Origin: Guptibacillus hwajinpoensis
GTDB taxonomy: Bacteria > Bacillota > Bacilli > Bacillales > Guptibacillaceae
NCBI RefSeq assembly: GCF_001039475.1
Contig: NZ_LELK01000015.1
Coordinates: 124,001 to 188,000 of the forward strand
Reading direction: 5' to 3'
Length of the DNA stretch: 64,000 nt
Made by a program: the position numbers and the translations under genes. Position 1 is the first letter of the stretch; each line of letters begins with the position of its first letter. The notes beneath the pieces are model-generated. The model was not told the DNA's origin and made no database searches. It saw only the letters and a program-made list of their open reading frames with translations. This document shows, one piece after another, positions 33,633-42,063 of the stretch.

Positions 33633-35015
33633 ATGGATAAAAGCTATGATTTTACTCAAGGAAACATTGCAAAACAAATGATTTATTTTTCATTACCTAT
33701 TTTTTTAACGAATTTACTTCAAACGTCTTACCAATTTATAGATAGTATCTGGGTAGGGAATTTGCTCGGAGCTAATGCTCTAGGTGCTATTTCGATCGCT
33801 GCGCCAGTTATTTTTACAGTTCTCTCATTCATTATTGGCGTCAATAGTGCAACACTAACGGTTTTGTCTCAAAGAAAGGGAGCTGGAGATGATCGAGGAT
33901 TGATTGAATCGTTAAATGCATTTGTTGTTGCTTTAACTATTTTATCAATTGCTTTTGGAATCATCGGCTATATTTTCACAGATCCGATCCTTCGATTTCT
34001 CGGAACTCCTGAAGAAATTTTTGACAGTACGAAGGCCTATCTTCGCATTAATTTCTTAGGAATACTTTTTTTATTTGGATACAACTTCATTGGGACTGTG
34101 CTACGTGCACTTGGAGATAGCAAAACGCCAATTCGGTTTGTTCTTTTTGCGGTCTTATTGAATACAGTAATTGATCCGCTTTTCATTAGTTATTTCGATT
34201 GGGGTATTGAAGGTGCGGCATATGCAACGCTTCTTTCTCAAGGAGCAGCCTTTTTGTATGGTGTTATTTATTCTGTATGGAAGTCGAAGGTTCCGTTTAC
34301 TATTCCTCATAAACCAGATATGAAAGAGCTTAAGCGGATTTCTAAGCTTGGAATCCCAGCTGGGTTACAGATGATGACTGTATCTGCTGGTGTTACAGCG
34401 ATAATGGGTATCGTCGCAAGTTTTGGGACTCAAGTTGTTGCGGGATTTGGAGCTGCTCAGCGACTTGATCGTATTATTATGTTACCTGCATTCACATTAG
34501 GGGCTGCAGTTAACAGTATGGCTGGGCAAAATATTGGATCAAGAAAATGGGGACGAGTGTCCGATATATCAAAAAACGGAATTATTCTTATTTTGACAGT
34601 ATCCTTTACAATAAGTGCCATTATTTTTCTAAGTGCTGAATCCATGATTCGATTATTTATAGACGATCCGGAAACAATAGCTTTTGGAGAAAGCTACTTA
34701 AAAACCGTAGCTTTCTTCTATCCGTTTCTTGGCATTAACTTTGTTTTGAATGGGGTAGTAAAGGCAGCTGGTGCTATGGTTCAGGTGCTTATACTTAATA
34801 TTATTTCTTTCTGGGTTCTTCGTGTCCCACTCACTTATTTCTTCTCTAGGTGGCTTGGAGCTGAAGGGATTGCTTACGGTATAGGAGTTAGCTTTATCAT
34901 CTCAAGTATTTTTGCCATTGCTTATTATCGCTTCGGGAAATGGCGTGACATTGAAATCTTTGATGAAATAGATGAAGAGGTTGAAGAGGGAGTTCTTGAA
35001 GGAAAAAAAGCATAA
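33633..35015 (+). CDS. MATE family efflux transporter
   Basis: This 460-residue protein has twelve helices and MATE hallmarks: FSLPIFLTNLLQTSYQFIDS (about 18-37), GTVLRALGDSKTP, and the second repeat GIPAGLQMM with NSMAGQNIGS. It is an Na+- or H+-driven multidrug or metabolite exporter. The ATG at 33633 follows AGAAGG by about seven bases; the GTG at 33600 has no ribosome site. It is followed within 85 bp by the yczE-like gene on the same strand, possibly co-transcribed as no clear terminator separates them. Confidence 0.9.
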   Translation: MDKSYDFTQGNIAKQMIYFSLPIFLTNLLQTSYQFIDSIWVGNLLGANALGAISIAAPVIFTVLSFIIGVNSATLTVLSQRKGAGDDRGLIESLNAFVVALTILSIAFGIIGYIFTDPILRFLGTPEEIFDSTKAYLRINFLGILFLFGYNFIGTVLRALGDSKTPIRFVLFAVLLNTVIDPLFISYFDWGIEGAAYATLLSQGAAFLYGVIYSVWKSKVPFTIPHKPDMKELKRISKLGIPAGLQMMTVSAGVTAIMGIVASFGTQVVAGFGAAQRLDRIIMLPAFTLGAAVNSMAGQNIGSRKWGRVSDISKNGIILILTVSFTISAIIFLSAESMIRLFIDDPETIAFGESYLKTVAFFYPFLGINFVLNGVVKAAGAMVQVLILNIISFWVLRVPLTYFFSRWLGAEGIAYGIGVSFIISSIFAIAYYRFGKWRDIEIFDEIDEEVEEGVLEGKKA

Positions 35016-35098
35016 AAAAACCTCGTCTCATAGCGCATCGCTAAGTTACAATAAGTAATGGATATTAGCTAGCTATCGAGAGGATGCGTTAAGTAAAT

Positions 35099-35686
35099 AT
35101 GAAACGATTTTTATTCTATGTGATAGGACTTTTTATATTAACAGCAGGCGTAACATTAACGATAAAATCAGACATTGGTGCAGGAGCATGGGATGCTCTC
35201 AATGTTGGTTTGTCTAATACATTTGGATTGACGGTAGGAAGCTGGGTAATAATTGTCGGGATCATCTTGATAATTATAAATGCTTTCCTTATGAAGGCAT
35301 GGCCAGACTTCCTTGCTCTTATTACTATTGTTGTGACAGGGGCGTTCATCGACTTCTGGCTCATCACTGTTTTTGAGAATTGGCAAATTCAAGATGTATT
35401 TGTGGCTTATGCCGTTTTTGTAGCTGGAGTGATTTTAATTGCTCTAGGAATTTCCATCTATCTTCAAGCCAAATTTGCAGTTATTCCAATTGATGGCTTA
35501 ATGCTTGCTATTCATAGTAAAACGGGATTGAGCATTCGTACCTCTAAGACGGTTGGTGAACTCCTTGCCCTTCTGGCAGCAGTGCTATTTAGTGGTCCTA
35601 TTGGAGTAGGGACGATTATTATTACATTCGGAATCGGTCCATTAGTGCAATTTTTCTATCCAACTTTTGAAAAAATGAACGCTTAG
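35099..35686 (+). CDS. YczE/YyaS/YitT-group membrane protein
   Basis: The 195-residue protein has five membrane helices and the YczE-family motif KSDIGAGAWDALNVGLS (about 23-39) plus IPIDGLMLAIHSKTGLS (about 138-154). In B. subtilis YczE affects surfactin and bacillaene pathway function; transport activity is suspected but not proven. ATG at 35099, with only a weak GAGAGG upstream. It lies behind the MATE gene and ends in a short terminator that overlaps its stop. Confidence 0.83.
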   Translation: MKRFLFYVIGLFILTAGVTLTIKSDIGAGAWDALNVGLSNTFGLTVGSWVIIVGIILIIINAFLMKAWPDFLALITIVVTGAFIDFWLITVFENWQIQDVFVAYAVFVAGVILIALGISIYLQAKFAVIPIDGLMLAIHSKTGLSIRTSKTVGELLALLAAVLFSGPIGVGTIIITFGIGPLVQFFYPTFEKMNA

Positions 35687-35701
35687 GCGTTTATTTTTTT
35701 T
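35678..35701 (+). terminator. Compact terminator overlapping the yczE-like stop
   Basis: AACGC-ttag-GCGTT is followed by TATTTTTTTT. The stem includes the last codons and the stop codon. Confidence 0.7.
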
Positions 35702-35842
35702 GGACAAAAATAAAGGATTGCTTTTTCCTACCTGCGATTTAACGTTAAATAATTTCTTGGATAAAAGAAAGGATTCTAGAAAAAAATACTGGTAAGAGTC
35801 AGATGTATGCTGTTGAACAGATGCATTGAAAGGAGAATTTAA

Positions 35843-36637
35843 ATGAAGAAAATCGCTTTTATGATTATCCTTCTCACGCTTCTCTTGCCAGTCCAAACGA
35901 TGGCGGAAGGAGGAAAGAAGGAAGGTAAACAACAGTCTCTGCAAGTCCCAAATTCAACTGTAAATATTTCTAAAGAGAACACATACCCAAATCCAGCACA
36001 GGATCAGCCTACATTACAACCAAGTGAATTAACAAGAGAACTAACAGGATCTGCAAAAATTCAAATCGATAATCCAGAGCTAATTCAGATTTTAAATGAC
36101 TCTTCTATATCCCCGTCTAAAGTTGCAATTGGCTACCGTGCTAGTATTTATTTAGGAAAATGGGCTTTAAATTATGAGTCCCAAGAAACAAATGTGAATT
36201 GGCAATATAAGCAAGCAAACGTTAATAAAGTGGACAATAGAGGAGGAACTGCTCCTGTTCAGATGACATATCGTCAGGAAGCAGAAAAGAAAGTAACGGG
36301 TGGATTGACTGCATCCATCCCCGATAGTGAAGATGTTAAGAAAATGATGATGATGAAGGCTTCTGAGAAAACAAAACTTTCGCTTTCTTTCCAGACAATG
36401 ATTGGGAAAGATACAAAGAAAGGTAACGTTTATAATGTAGGAGCTAAAAATTACGGAGTGTTAACAAGTTATGTACCAGCTGTTAACGAAAAAGGAAAGG
36501 TAACATATGGAGAAGTATACCTTGTCTTGAAAGGTAGTAAGAAAAAAATTGAAGTGCGTAACGTAACTCAACAGGGGATTGGCGCTTGGATTCCAGTTCA
36601 AGATTACTTAAGCTTTGAGTTTAATACGCGCCAATAA
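35843..36637 (+). CDS. yfkD: YfkD family secreted protein
   Basis: The 264-residue protein has a signal peptide (about 1-21, ending QTMA) and a soluble mature domain with NPELIQILNDSSISPSKVAIGYRA-type sequence near residues 77-100, WALNYESQETNVNW, and a closing YLSFEFNTRQ. This matches the YfkD-like family in length and layout. The family is restricted to Bacillaceae and has no known activity. AGGAG precedes the ATG. Its position just upstream of pdaA agrees with the yfk/yfj synteny. Confidence 0.83.
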   Translation: MKKIAFMIILLTLLLPVQTMAEGGKKEGKQQSLQVPNSTVNISKENTYPNPAQDQPTLQPSELTRELTGSAKIQIDNPELIQILNDSSISPSKVAIGYRASIYLGKWALNYESQETNVNWQYKQANVNKVDNRGGTAPVQMTYRQEAEKKVTGGLTASIPDSEDVKKMMMMKASEKTKLSLSFQTMIGKDTKKGNVYNVGAKNYGVLTSYVPAVNEKGKVTYGEVYLVLKGSKKKIEVRNVTQQGIGAWIPVQDYLSFEFNTRQ

Positions 36638-36767
36638 CCAGCAGAAATGCTGGTTTTTTTATAAGTGAGATAGAACAACTAAGTATTGATAAATTTTTAA
36701 TTCTTAAGAAATAGTACCTGCAGGAACAATCGCACACTAAAGAATACTAAATGAAGGAGGTCTGAAA

Positions 36768-37556
36768 ATGAGAGTGATTGCAGTTGTTTTAGCACTAGTA
36801 GTGGGTTTCACTCCAATTACAGCGGCGGCTGTAAGCAATGAAGCCCATGATTGGTACTTCAAACGAAGTAAAAACCATGCCCCAGCTACTACCGAACCAG
36901 AGTTTGAACAATTACTTAAACCTTATAACGGTTACTTTATTGGAAACACAGACCAAAAAGAACTGTATGTTACTTTTGATAATGGCTATGAGAACGGATA
37001 TACTGCAGGAATTTTAGACGTTCTAAAAAAAGAGAAGGTACCGGCAGCATTTTTTGTTACAGGTTATTATTTAACAGACCAAGCAGATCTTGTGAAAAGA
37101 ATGGTGAAGGAAGGCCATATTGTAGGGAATCATTCCTGGCATCATCCAGACATGACCACTATTTCTGATGACAGGATCAGAGAAGAATTAAGTAAGGTGA
37201 AAGAGGAGTATACTCGCATAACTGGAGATAAAACGATGCAGTATTTAAGGCCACCAAGAGGTGTTTTTAGCGAAAGATCCCTTGCGATCTCGCATGAAGA
37301 AGGCTATCGAAATATTTTCTGGTCACTTGCCTATAAGGATTGGGAGAGAGACAAGCAAAGGGGAAGTCAATATGCGTATGATTCAATTATGAAACAGGTA
37401 CATCCAGGTGCGATTATGCTTCTCCATACTGTTTCTAAAGACAATGCTGAAGCACTTGAACGAGTTATACAGGACTTAAAGAAGGAAGGATATACTTTCA
37501 AAAGTCTTGATGATCTAGTCCTGAAACGGACTCTCCCTGAACCTCTAGCTCCATAA
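36768..37556 (+). CDS. pdaA: PdaA, delta-lactam-forming peptidoglycan N-acetylmuramate deacetylase
   Basis: The 262-residue protein has a signal peptide (1-20) and a NodB polysaccharide-deacetylase domain: TFDNG (69-73), metal-binding HSWHH (122-126), LRPPRG and MLLHT near the end. PdaA deacetylates muramic acid so that muramic-delta-lactam can form in spore cortex, which is needed for germination. AGGAGG precedes the ATG at 36768. It is expected to be SigG-controlled in the forespore, although the promoter was not resolved. A strong terminator follows directly. Confidence 0.93.
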   Translation: MRVIAVVLALVVGFTPITAAAVSNEAHDWYFKRSKNHAPATTEPEFEQLLKPYNGYFIGNTDQKELYVTFDNGYENGYTAGILDVLKKEKVPAAFFVTGYYLTDQADLVKRMVKEGHIVGNHSWHHPDMTTISDDRIREELSKVKEEYTRITGDKTMQYLRPPRGVFSERSLAISHEEGYRNIFWSLAYKDWERDKQRGSQYAYDSIMKQVHPGAIMLLHTVSKDNAEALERVIQDLKKEGYTFKSLDDLVLKRTLPEPLAP

Positions 37557-37590
37557 GAAAAGGACTGCCAGATCTGGCAGTCCTTTTCTT
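37557..37590 (+). terminator. Intrinsic terminator of pdaA
   Basis: AAAAGGACTGCCAGATCTGGCAGTCCTTTT-type palindrome right after the stop. Confidence 0.9.
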
Positions 37591-37605
37591 GTGTATTGAA
37601 TTATT

Positions 37606-38015
37606 CTGGTTACTTCCAGTGCCTGGCGGGTCTAAACGTCCACTTCCGCTTTTCGTGATCCAGCTACGACTCGCAGAAACTGCGATATTTCACTCTTTCA
37701 CTTGAACACAAAGATCGTGTTCCAGTTCAAGAGTTCCAATATCTCCGTTTCTGAACGCTCGTCTCCGCTTTTCGTGATCCAGCTGCAGTGGCCAGGTCCT
37801 CGAGTCGCTTCACCTTTCAACCCGAACACAAAGAACGTGTTCGATTTGAAAGGCTCCAGCGCTTTTCGGACCTAAACGGCCACTTCCGCTTTTCTGTCTA
37901 GCTGCAGCCTCCAGACACTCGGTCACTTCACCCTATAACTCGAACACAAAGAACGTGTTCAATTTGGTTGCTTCCAGTGCCTGTCGGGTCTAAGCGGCCA
38001 CTTCCGCTTTTCTTG
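37606..38015. repeat. Tandem array of three ~120-bp GC-richer repeat units
   Basis: The word ttccgctttt recurs at 37644, 37763, 37884 and 38003 (periods 119, 121, 119). Each unit carries GATCCAGCTGCAG-like sequence, a CGCTTCAC word and a hairpin GAACACAAAGAACGTGTTC. Units are imperfect. The array fills the 500-bp gap between pdaA and yfjP. From memory, similar repeats are common in Bacillaceae intergenic DNA. Confidence 0.8.
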
Positions 38016-38056
38016 ATTATTTGCGATAATAAGGACTAAATGATGGGGGCGGTATT

Positions 38057-38926
38057 GTGTGGTCTGAAATGATATATCCAGAGGCGCCTTATGATGTTGA
38101 GAGGTTATTCGGACGGGTAAGTATGGATCCGCTTCAATATATAGAATTTGAGAATAGGTTATTGAAAGTGCCTTTGGTGTTAAATCAAGGTGAAGCTGTT
38201 GTGTCCGTTCAATCGCAAGGAACGAAGGAACGTCCGGCTTTCGAGGTTAGAGGAGAGGAAATTAGCACAAAAGATGAGGTTATTAGTCGAATACGTGCTA
38301 TGTATGATTTCGATATGAAGCCAAGAGACATTTTAGGAACGTTAGATTCCACTACTATCGGGGAGCTTGTTGAACAATATGCTGGGATGCCAATAATCTG
38401 TGAACCAAGCACTTATTGTACGTTATTAAAGAATATTGTCCATCAGCAGTTAAATATGAAATTCGCTTATACACTCACGTATCGATTTGTGACTCGTTAT
38501 GGAAGAGAGAAGGACGGTGTTTGGTTCTATCCAGATGCTGAAGTAGTTAGTAATCTAACTGTGGAAGAATTAAGGGAACTGCAATTTAGTAATCGAAAAG
38601 CAGAGTACGTTATTGGCGTTGCTCGAAGAATGGTTAATGGTGAATTGAATATGGACGAGCTGACTGAGCTTTCAAATGAAGATGCGTATAAGAAGCTCCT
38701 TCCAATTAGAGGAGTCGGTCCCTGGACTGTTGAGTGCGTTCTTCTGTTTGGACTAGGAAGAAAAGATATACTACCCGCAGGGGATGTGGGAATTCAGAAT
38801 GCCATTAAAAAATGGTTTAACCTTACCTCCAAGCCGACTAAAGAAGAACTTTACGCTTATCATGAGAAGTGGTCACCGTATTCAAGCTATGTCTCCATGT
38901 ATTTGTGGGAGAGTTTAAGCGAGTAG
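38057..38926 (+). CDS. yfjP: DNA-3-methyladenine glycosylase, AlkA-type (YfjP)
   Basis: This 289-residue HhH-GPD glycosylase has an N-terminal AlkA-like beta domain (about 1-90). The helix-hairpin-helix is LLPIRGVGPWTVECVLLFGL (about 214-233), followed by LPAGDVG with catalytic Asp243. It excises alkylated bases. GTG start at 38057 after a GGGGG-rich site. Position between pdaA and rlmCD matches B. subtilis yfjP. It has no Fe-S cysteines, as expected for AlkA. It is followed by rlmCD after 18 bp, so they are likely one unit. Confidence 0.9.
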   Translation: MWSEMIYPEAPYDVERLFGRVSMDPLQYIEFENRLLKVPLVLNQGEAVVSVQSQGTKERPAFEVRGEEISTKDEVISRIRAMYDFDMKPRDILGTLDSTTIGELVEQYAGMPIICEPSTYCTLLKNIVHQQLNMKFAYTLTYRFVTRYGREKDGVWFYPDAEVVSNLTVEELRELQFSNRKAEYVIGVARRMVNGELNMDELTELSNEDAYKKLLPIRGVGPWTVECVLLFGLGRKDILPAGDVGIQNAIKKWFNLTSKPTKEELYAYHEKWSPYSSYVSMYLWESLSE

Positions 38927-38944
38927 TTAGAAGGAGAGATAATA

Positions 38945-40345
38945 TTGAATAAAAAAGAAGTGAAAGGATCGGGGTTAGTTATGGGCCAAACGATCCCTCT
39001 TACAATAAAAAGACTAGGAATAAATGGTGAAGGTGTTGGTTTCTTTAAGCGTACGGTTGTCTTTGTTCCTGGTGCTCTACCAGGTGAAGAAGTTACTGCA
39101 GAAGTTACAACGGTCTTTCCAAATCGAGCTGAAGCGAAAGTCAAACGATTGCGAAAAAAATCTACTGATCGAATTACACCACCATGCCCTGTCTATGAAG
39201 AGTGTGGGGGCTGTCAGTTGCAGCATCTAAGTTATAATGGCCAGCTAAGAGAAAAACGGGACATTGTGGTTCAGTCATTTGAGCGACATGCCAAGTTGGG
39301 TGAGAAAGATATAGCAATAAAGCCTGTCATTGGAATGGAAGACCCATGGAATTATCGAAACAAAAGTCAACTTCAGGTTAGGAAACAAAAAGGAAAAGTA
39401 ATTGCTGGTTTGTACGGCACAGGTTCACATGAATTAGTTGAACTAACCAATTGCCTTGTTCAACATCCAGAAACAAATCGCGTAACTCGCCAGGTTGTAA
39501 ACATATTAGAAGACTTGAATATTTCAATTTATAACGAAAAGAAACATAAGGGACTTATTCGGACAATTGTAACGAGAGTTGGTTTTGAAACAGGTCAAAT
39601 TCAACTTGTTCTTGTTACCTCAGAACAAAATATCCCACGTAAAGAATTGCTTATTAAGGAAATTAAAAAGCGCCTTCCGGAAGTGAAATCAGTGATTCAA
39701 AATGTGAATGGTAAACGTACGTCAATCATTTTCGGTGAGAAAACACTAGTCATGAATGGGGAAGAAGTGATTCAAGAGTCACTAGGCGATTTGCATTTTG
39801 AATTATCGGCTCGTGCCTTTTTCCAATTGAACCCTATTCAAACAGTTAAATTGTATGATGAAGTTAAAAAGGCTGCTGAGCTTACTGGTAAGGAAAACAT
39901 CATCGACGCTTACTGTGGAGTAGGAACAATTGGACTATGGCTTGCTAATCAGGCTAAAGAAGTCAGGGGTATGGATGTTATAAAAGAATCAATTGCTGAT
40001 GCTAGAAAAAATGCAAAAAAGCATGGTTACCATTCTTCAATGAAATATGAAGTGGGTAAAGCAGAAGATTTGGTTCCTAGCTGGGTTAAAGAAGGCTTTA
40101 AACCAGATGTTATCGTCGTTGATCCTCCTCGAACAGGATGTGATGATAAATTGTTATCCACAATGGTCAAAGCAAAACCAGATCGTATTGTTTATGTATC
40201 ATGTAATCCATCCACACTTGCAAAAGATGCGGCATTCCTAATGAAAAAAGGATTTGAAATAAAAGAATTACAGCCTGTTGATATGTTTCCACAAACAGCT
40301 CATATTGAAGTCGTTGCAGTATTCAAAAAAAGAAAGAATGGATAG
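38945..40345 (+). CDS. rlmCD: 23S rRNA m5U methyltransferase RlmCD
   Basis: The 466-residue enzyme comprises a TRAM domain (about 12-72), Fe-S cluster cysteines in [10 protein letters not shown] (81, 87, 90) with a fourth further on, and a SAM-methyltransferase domain with [19 protein letters not shown] and the catalytic [10 protein letters not shown]. In B. subtilis RlmCD (YfjO/YefA type) methylates U747 and U1939. TTG start at 38945 with AAGGAGA. It lies directly behind yfjP, as in B. subtilis, and ends just before the DnaA-box cluster. Confidence 0.92.
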   Translation: MNKKEVKGSGLVMGQTIPLTIKRLGINGEGVGFFKRTVVFVPGALPGEEVTAEVTTVFPNRAEAKVKRLRKKSTDRITPPCPVYEECGGCQLQHLSYNGQLREKRDIVVQSFERHAKLGEKDIAIKPVIGMEDPWNYRNKSQLQVRKQKGKVIAGLYGTGSHELVELTNCLVQHPETNRVTRQVVNILEDLNISIYNEKKHKGLIRTIVTRVGFETGQIQLVLVTSEQNIPRKELLIKEIKKRLPEVKSVIQNVNGKRTSIIFGEKTLVMNGEEVIQESLGDLHFELSARAFFQLNPIQTVKLYDEVKKAAELTGKENIIDAYCGVGTIGLWLANQAKEVRGMDVIKESIADARKNAKKHGYHSSMKYEVGKAEDLVPSWVKEGFKPDVIVVDPPRTGCDDKLLSTMVKAKPDRIVYVSCNPSTLAKDAAFLMKKGFEIKELQPVDMFPQTAHIEVVAVFKKRKNG

Positions 40346-40416
40346 TAGAACTAAATTTGCAGAAAAGTAACATTAATCCTAACGTTTTGACTGTTTACTC
40401 TGTAGAGTCATTAACA

Positions 40417-40603
40417 CTTTCCACATAGTTATACACAGTACAAAAGCATATATCGTGCCTTATACACAGAATTATCAACAGTATCCACAGATTGAGCGCT
40501 TTTTTATCCACAATATTCGTTAGTTGTTGCAAATAGCGTTATTAAAGGGTTAGTTATAAGTTATCCACATTGTTAACAATGTGAGAATAATAAATTTCCA
40601 CAA
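40417..40603 (+). promoter_or_regulatory. Cluster of about eight DnaA boxes
   Basis: Four perfect TTATNCACA boxes lie at 40429, 40460, 40504 and 40561. One-mismatch boxes lie at 40472 (TTATCAACA) and 40481 (GTATCCACA). Weaker ones lie at 40417 (CTTTCCACA) and 40594 (ATTTCCACA). All are on the plus strand within 187 bp. The gap between rlmCD and the convergent small gene holds no other gene. It resembles the DnaA-box clusters that titrate DnaA in B. subtilis. Confidence 0.8.
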
Positions 40604-40634
40604 TGGACTAACTAAGACAAATTGATAAGCATAA

Positions 40635-40664
40635 GAAAAAGGGACCTCAAGAGGTCCCTTTTAT
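40635..40664. terminator. Bidirectional intrinsic terminator
   Basis: AAAAAGGGACCTCAAGAGGTCCCTTTT-type stem just downstream of the small gene at 40668-40838. Confidence 0.85.
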
Positions 40665-40667
40665 TAG

Positions 40668-40838
40668 TTATCTTTGCTTTTTTGCTCTTTCGTTAGCGGC
40701 TTTTGCTCTTTCTGCTGCTTTTGCATCAGCGGCATCAAATTCACTTGCAAATTCTACATCTTCATTTTGCGCTGCAGGGATCGGATTCTGTGCTTGTCGC
40801 TTTTGTTTTCCTTCTGAATTGTTTGGACGTTTTGCCAT
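40668..40838 (-). CDS. YfhD-like/SASP-like small spore-type protein
   Basis: This 56-residue, highly charged frame reads MAKRPNNSEGKQ at the start and DVEFASEFDAADAKAAERA in the middle, ending RAKKQR. The EFASE pentapeptide resembles the GPR protease site of gamma-type SASPs. The DVEF...A..RA.AA..RA layout recalls the YfhD family, whose gene neighbours yfhE and yfhF in B. subtilis. AGGAG lies nine bases before the ATG. It probably lies in one unit with the yfhE-like gene 87 bp upstream. The spore role is inference. Confidence 0.68.
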   Translation of the reverse strand: MAKRPNNSEGKQKRQAQNPIPAAQNEDVEFASEFDAADAKAAERAKAANERAKKQR

Positions 40839-40925
40839 CTGAATCAGCTCCTGTAAGTGAGTTTGGAGAGCATCTCTCCACTAATTAGAATGGCTAATGT
40901 TGATCCTAATATTCGTGAAGGGTGA

Positions 40926-41039
40926 TTATTTTTGGCCAGCTCGATCAGCTCGTTTAAATTCACGTCCGAATAGAACATCCTGTGTTTTGGTTAACGTCAT
41001 CTTTGATTCCTTGTTATCTCTTCCTTTGCGTTTATTCAC
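40926..41039 (-). CDS. yfhE: YfhE-like small protein
   Basis: A 37-residue frame from a GTG at 41039 (AGAGGG six bases upstream). It is rich in Lys/Arg and contains LTKTQDVLFGREFKRADRAG, which matches the YfhE pattern of a T/S-AQEV..EFKRAD block as I recall it. Neighbouring yfhD-like and, further upstream, yfhF support the assignment. The longer reverse frame reaching 41261 runs through the repeat element and is not coding. Function is unknown. Confidence 0.65.
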   Translation of the reverse strand: MNKRKGRDNKESKMTLTKTQDVLFGREFKRADRAGQK

Positions 41040-41129
41040 GATAATCCCTCTCTTCTTTAAGATGGTACTAGCATTGCCATCAAGAAGAGATCTATGCAGG
41101 AATGTTGAAACCAATGCCTTAGTTCTAGG

Positions 41130-41262
41130 AGTTGATTTGCGCTCCAGGTGCTCGCTTTCCGCGGGGCGGGCGGTGAGCCTCCTCGGCGCACAAAAACATT
41201 GCGCATGTGGGGTCTCCCCTGTCCCGCTAGTCCCGCAGGAGTCGAGCACCTTCCGCTCCAAG
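41130..41262. repeat. MITE-like element, GC-rich core copy
   Basis: The core runs from gcgctccaggtgctcgctttcc through CCCGCTAGTCCCGCAGGAG to ttccgctccaag. The centre forms GGCGCacaaaaacattGCGC. Terminal inverted repeats are badly decayed here. Confidence 0.75.
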
Positions 41263-41330
41263 AACCATGAAATGTGGCGTTTTACATAACCCCATTTTTA
41301 AGAAAGAACATTCTTTAACAATCAAAAGAA

Positions 41331-41353
41331 AAAAGTCCCTGCAAAGGGACTTA
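41331..41353 (-). terminator. Terminator of the GNAT gene
   Basis: On the minus strand AAGTCCCTTTGCAGGGACTT followed by TTTTCTT; it overlaps the stop codon of the GNAT gene. Confidence 0.8.
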
Positions 41354-41905
41354 AGCTTCTAGCTGAACTTCAATTGTTTCTGGACGTTCACGCATAGTGT
41401 GAAGAAGATAATTATCACGTTCGATTTCATATAAATGATAAGATTTTTCTCCTGTATTAATCTTCTGGAAGATTTCAGGCCATTTTTCATTGGCCTTTTC
41501 TACAAAAGGAATTTTCTCAGCAGCTTTTTGGGAACGAATGTTACCTTGATTAATGCGCATGAAAATCGTTTGAATTTGTTTTTCGAAAAACATTTCATTG
41601 AAAAATGCATCTTTTGCAAGCTGATTATAGCCTTTTCCGTGGTAAGGAGTTCCAATCCACGTACCGAGAAATCCTGTTTGTTGATCAAGGTCATATAGGT
41701 TAATCGTTCCAATAGGGTTACCCCATTCATCTAGAATAGTGCGAGATATTAACTCACCTTGTTGTTCAGCTTCAATGATTTGCTTCGTTAGAAACAAATA
41801 TTCTTCGTATGAGTTTGCTTTATGACGTACAAATGGGAAGACAGCTGGGTCAACCATCAAGTCAAATAGCACATGACATTCCGACAGGTCACGATGTTTA
41901 ATCAT
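41351..41905 (-). CDS. GNAT family N-acetyltransferase (RimL-like)
   Basis: The 184-residue acetyltransferase has an acyl-CoA-binding region LGTWIGTPYHGKGYNQLA (about 104-121; G-x-x-x-G-K-G form of motif A) and the INQGNIRSQKAAEKI segment typical of RimJ/RimL-like enzymes. It should acetylate a protein N-terminus or small amine; the substrate is unknown. ATG 41905 has AGGAGGG six bases upstream. The leader is extraordinary: a tRNA-shaped sequence followed by competing hairpins that can hide the ribosome site (see the entry at 41906-42040). A terminator overlaps the stop. Confidence 0.85.
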   Translation of the reverse strand: MIKHRDLSECHVLFDLMVDPAVFPFVRHKANSYEEYLFLTKQIIEAEQQGELISRTILDEWGNPIGTINLYDLDQQTGFLGTWIGTPYHGKGYNQLAKDAFFNEMFFEKQIQTIFMRINQGNIRSQKAAEKIPFVEKANEKWPEIFQKINTGEKSYHLYEIERDNYLLHTMRERPETIEVQLEA

Positions 41906-42040
41906 GAGTTTCCCTCCTGTCGAGGGCAGACTTAACCCCACCCTCGAATAATAGTATGTTGAATTATTATTCGGGGTGGGAATCGAACCCACTAGGACCA
42001 GTCATTGCTGGTGGCGCACCAATTGCCTTCCCATATTCAT
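41906..42040 (-). promoter_or_regulatory. Structured leader of the GNAT gene with tRNA-like element
   Basis: Three alternative helices follow the tRNA-like part on the minus strand. First, a 16-bp hairpin (41937-41980, one bulge, 11-nt loop) captures the 3' T-stem strand and 3' acceptor strand. Second, CGAGGG (41946-41941) can pair with CCCTCG (41926-41921). Third, CCCTC can pair with GAGGG of the Shine-Dalgarno (41926-41912). They are mutually exclusive, as in riboswitch-like control. Structures were read by eye. Confidence 0.6.
41968..42036 (-). ncRNA. tRNA-like (pseudo-tRNA) domain
   Basis: It has a perfect T-arm GTGGG-TTCGATT-CCCAC (41992-41976). An anticodon-type stem ACCAG/CTGGT has a six-base loop. 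A D-arm GGC/GCC has loop AATTGGTGC. The acceptor pairing ATATGGG/CCCGAAT has one mismatch and one G-U. It is about 69 nt, lacks U33 and a normal seven-base anticodon loop, so it is not a working elongator tRNA. Confidence 0.6.
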
Positions 42041-42063
42041 TTATAAAGTTGTTAGTTCATTTT

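Noticed and set aside
37606-38015. Possible CRISPR array
   Set aside because: The units are about 120 bp, imperfect throughout and without unique spacers or cas genes.
40417-40603. Chromosomal replication origin
   Set aside because: No dnaA, dnaN or AT-rich unwinding region with DnaA-trio is present; a titration cluster fits better.
40926-41261. Long reverse frame including the repeat at 41130-41262
   Set aside because: Only the last 37 codons resemble a protein (YfhE-like) and have a ribosome site; the upstream part is repeat DNA.
41968-42036. Functional tRNA gene
   Set aside because: The anticodon loop has six bases and no U33, the D-stem is only three pairs, and the acceptor has a mismatch.
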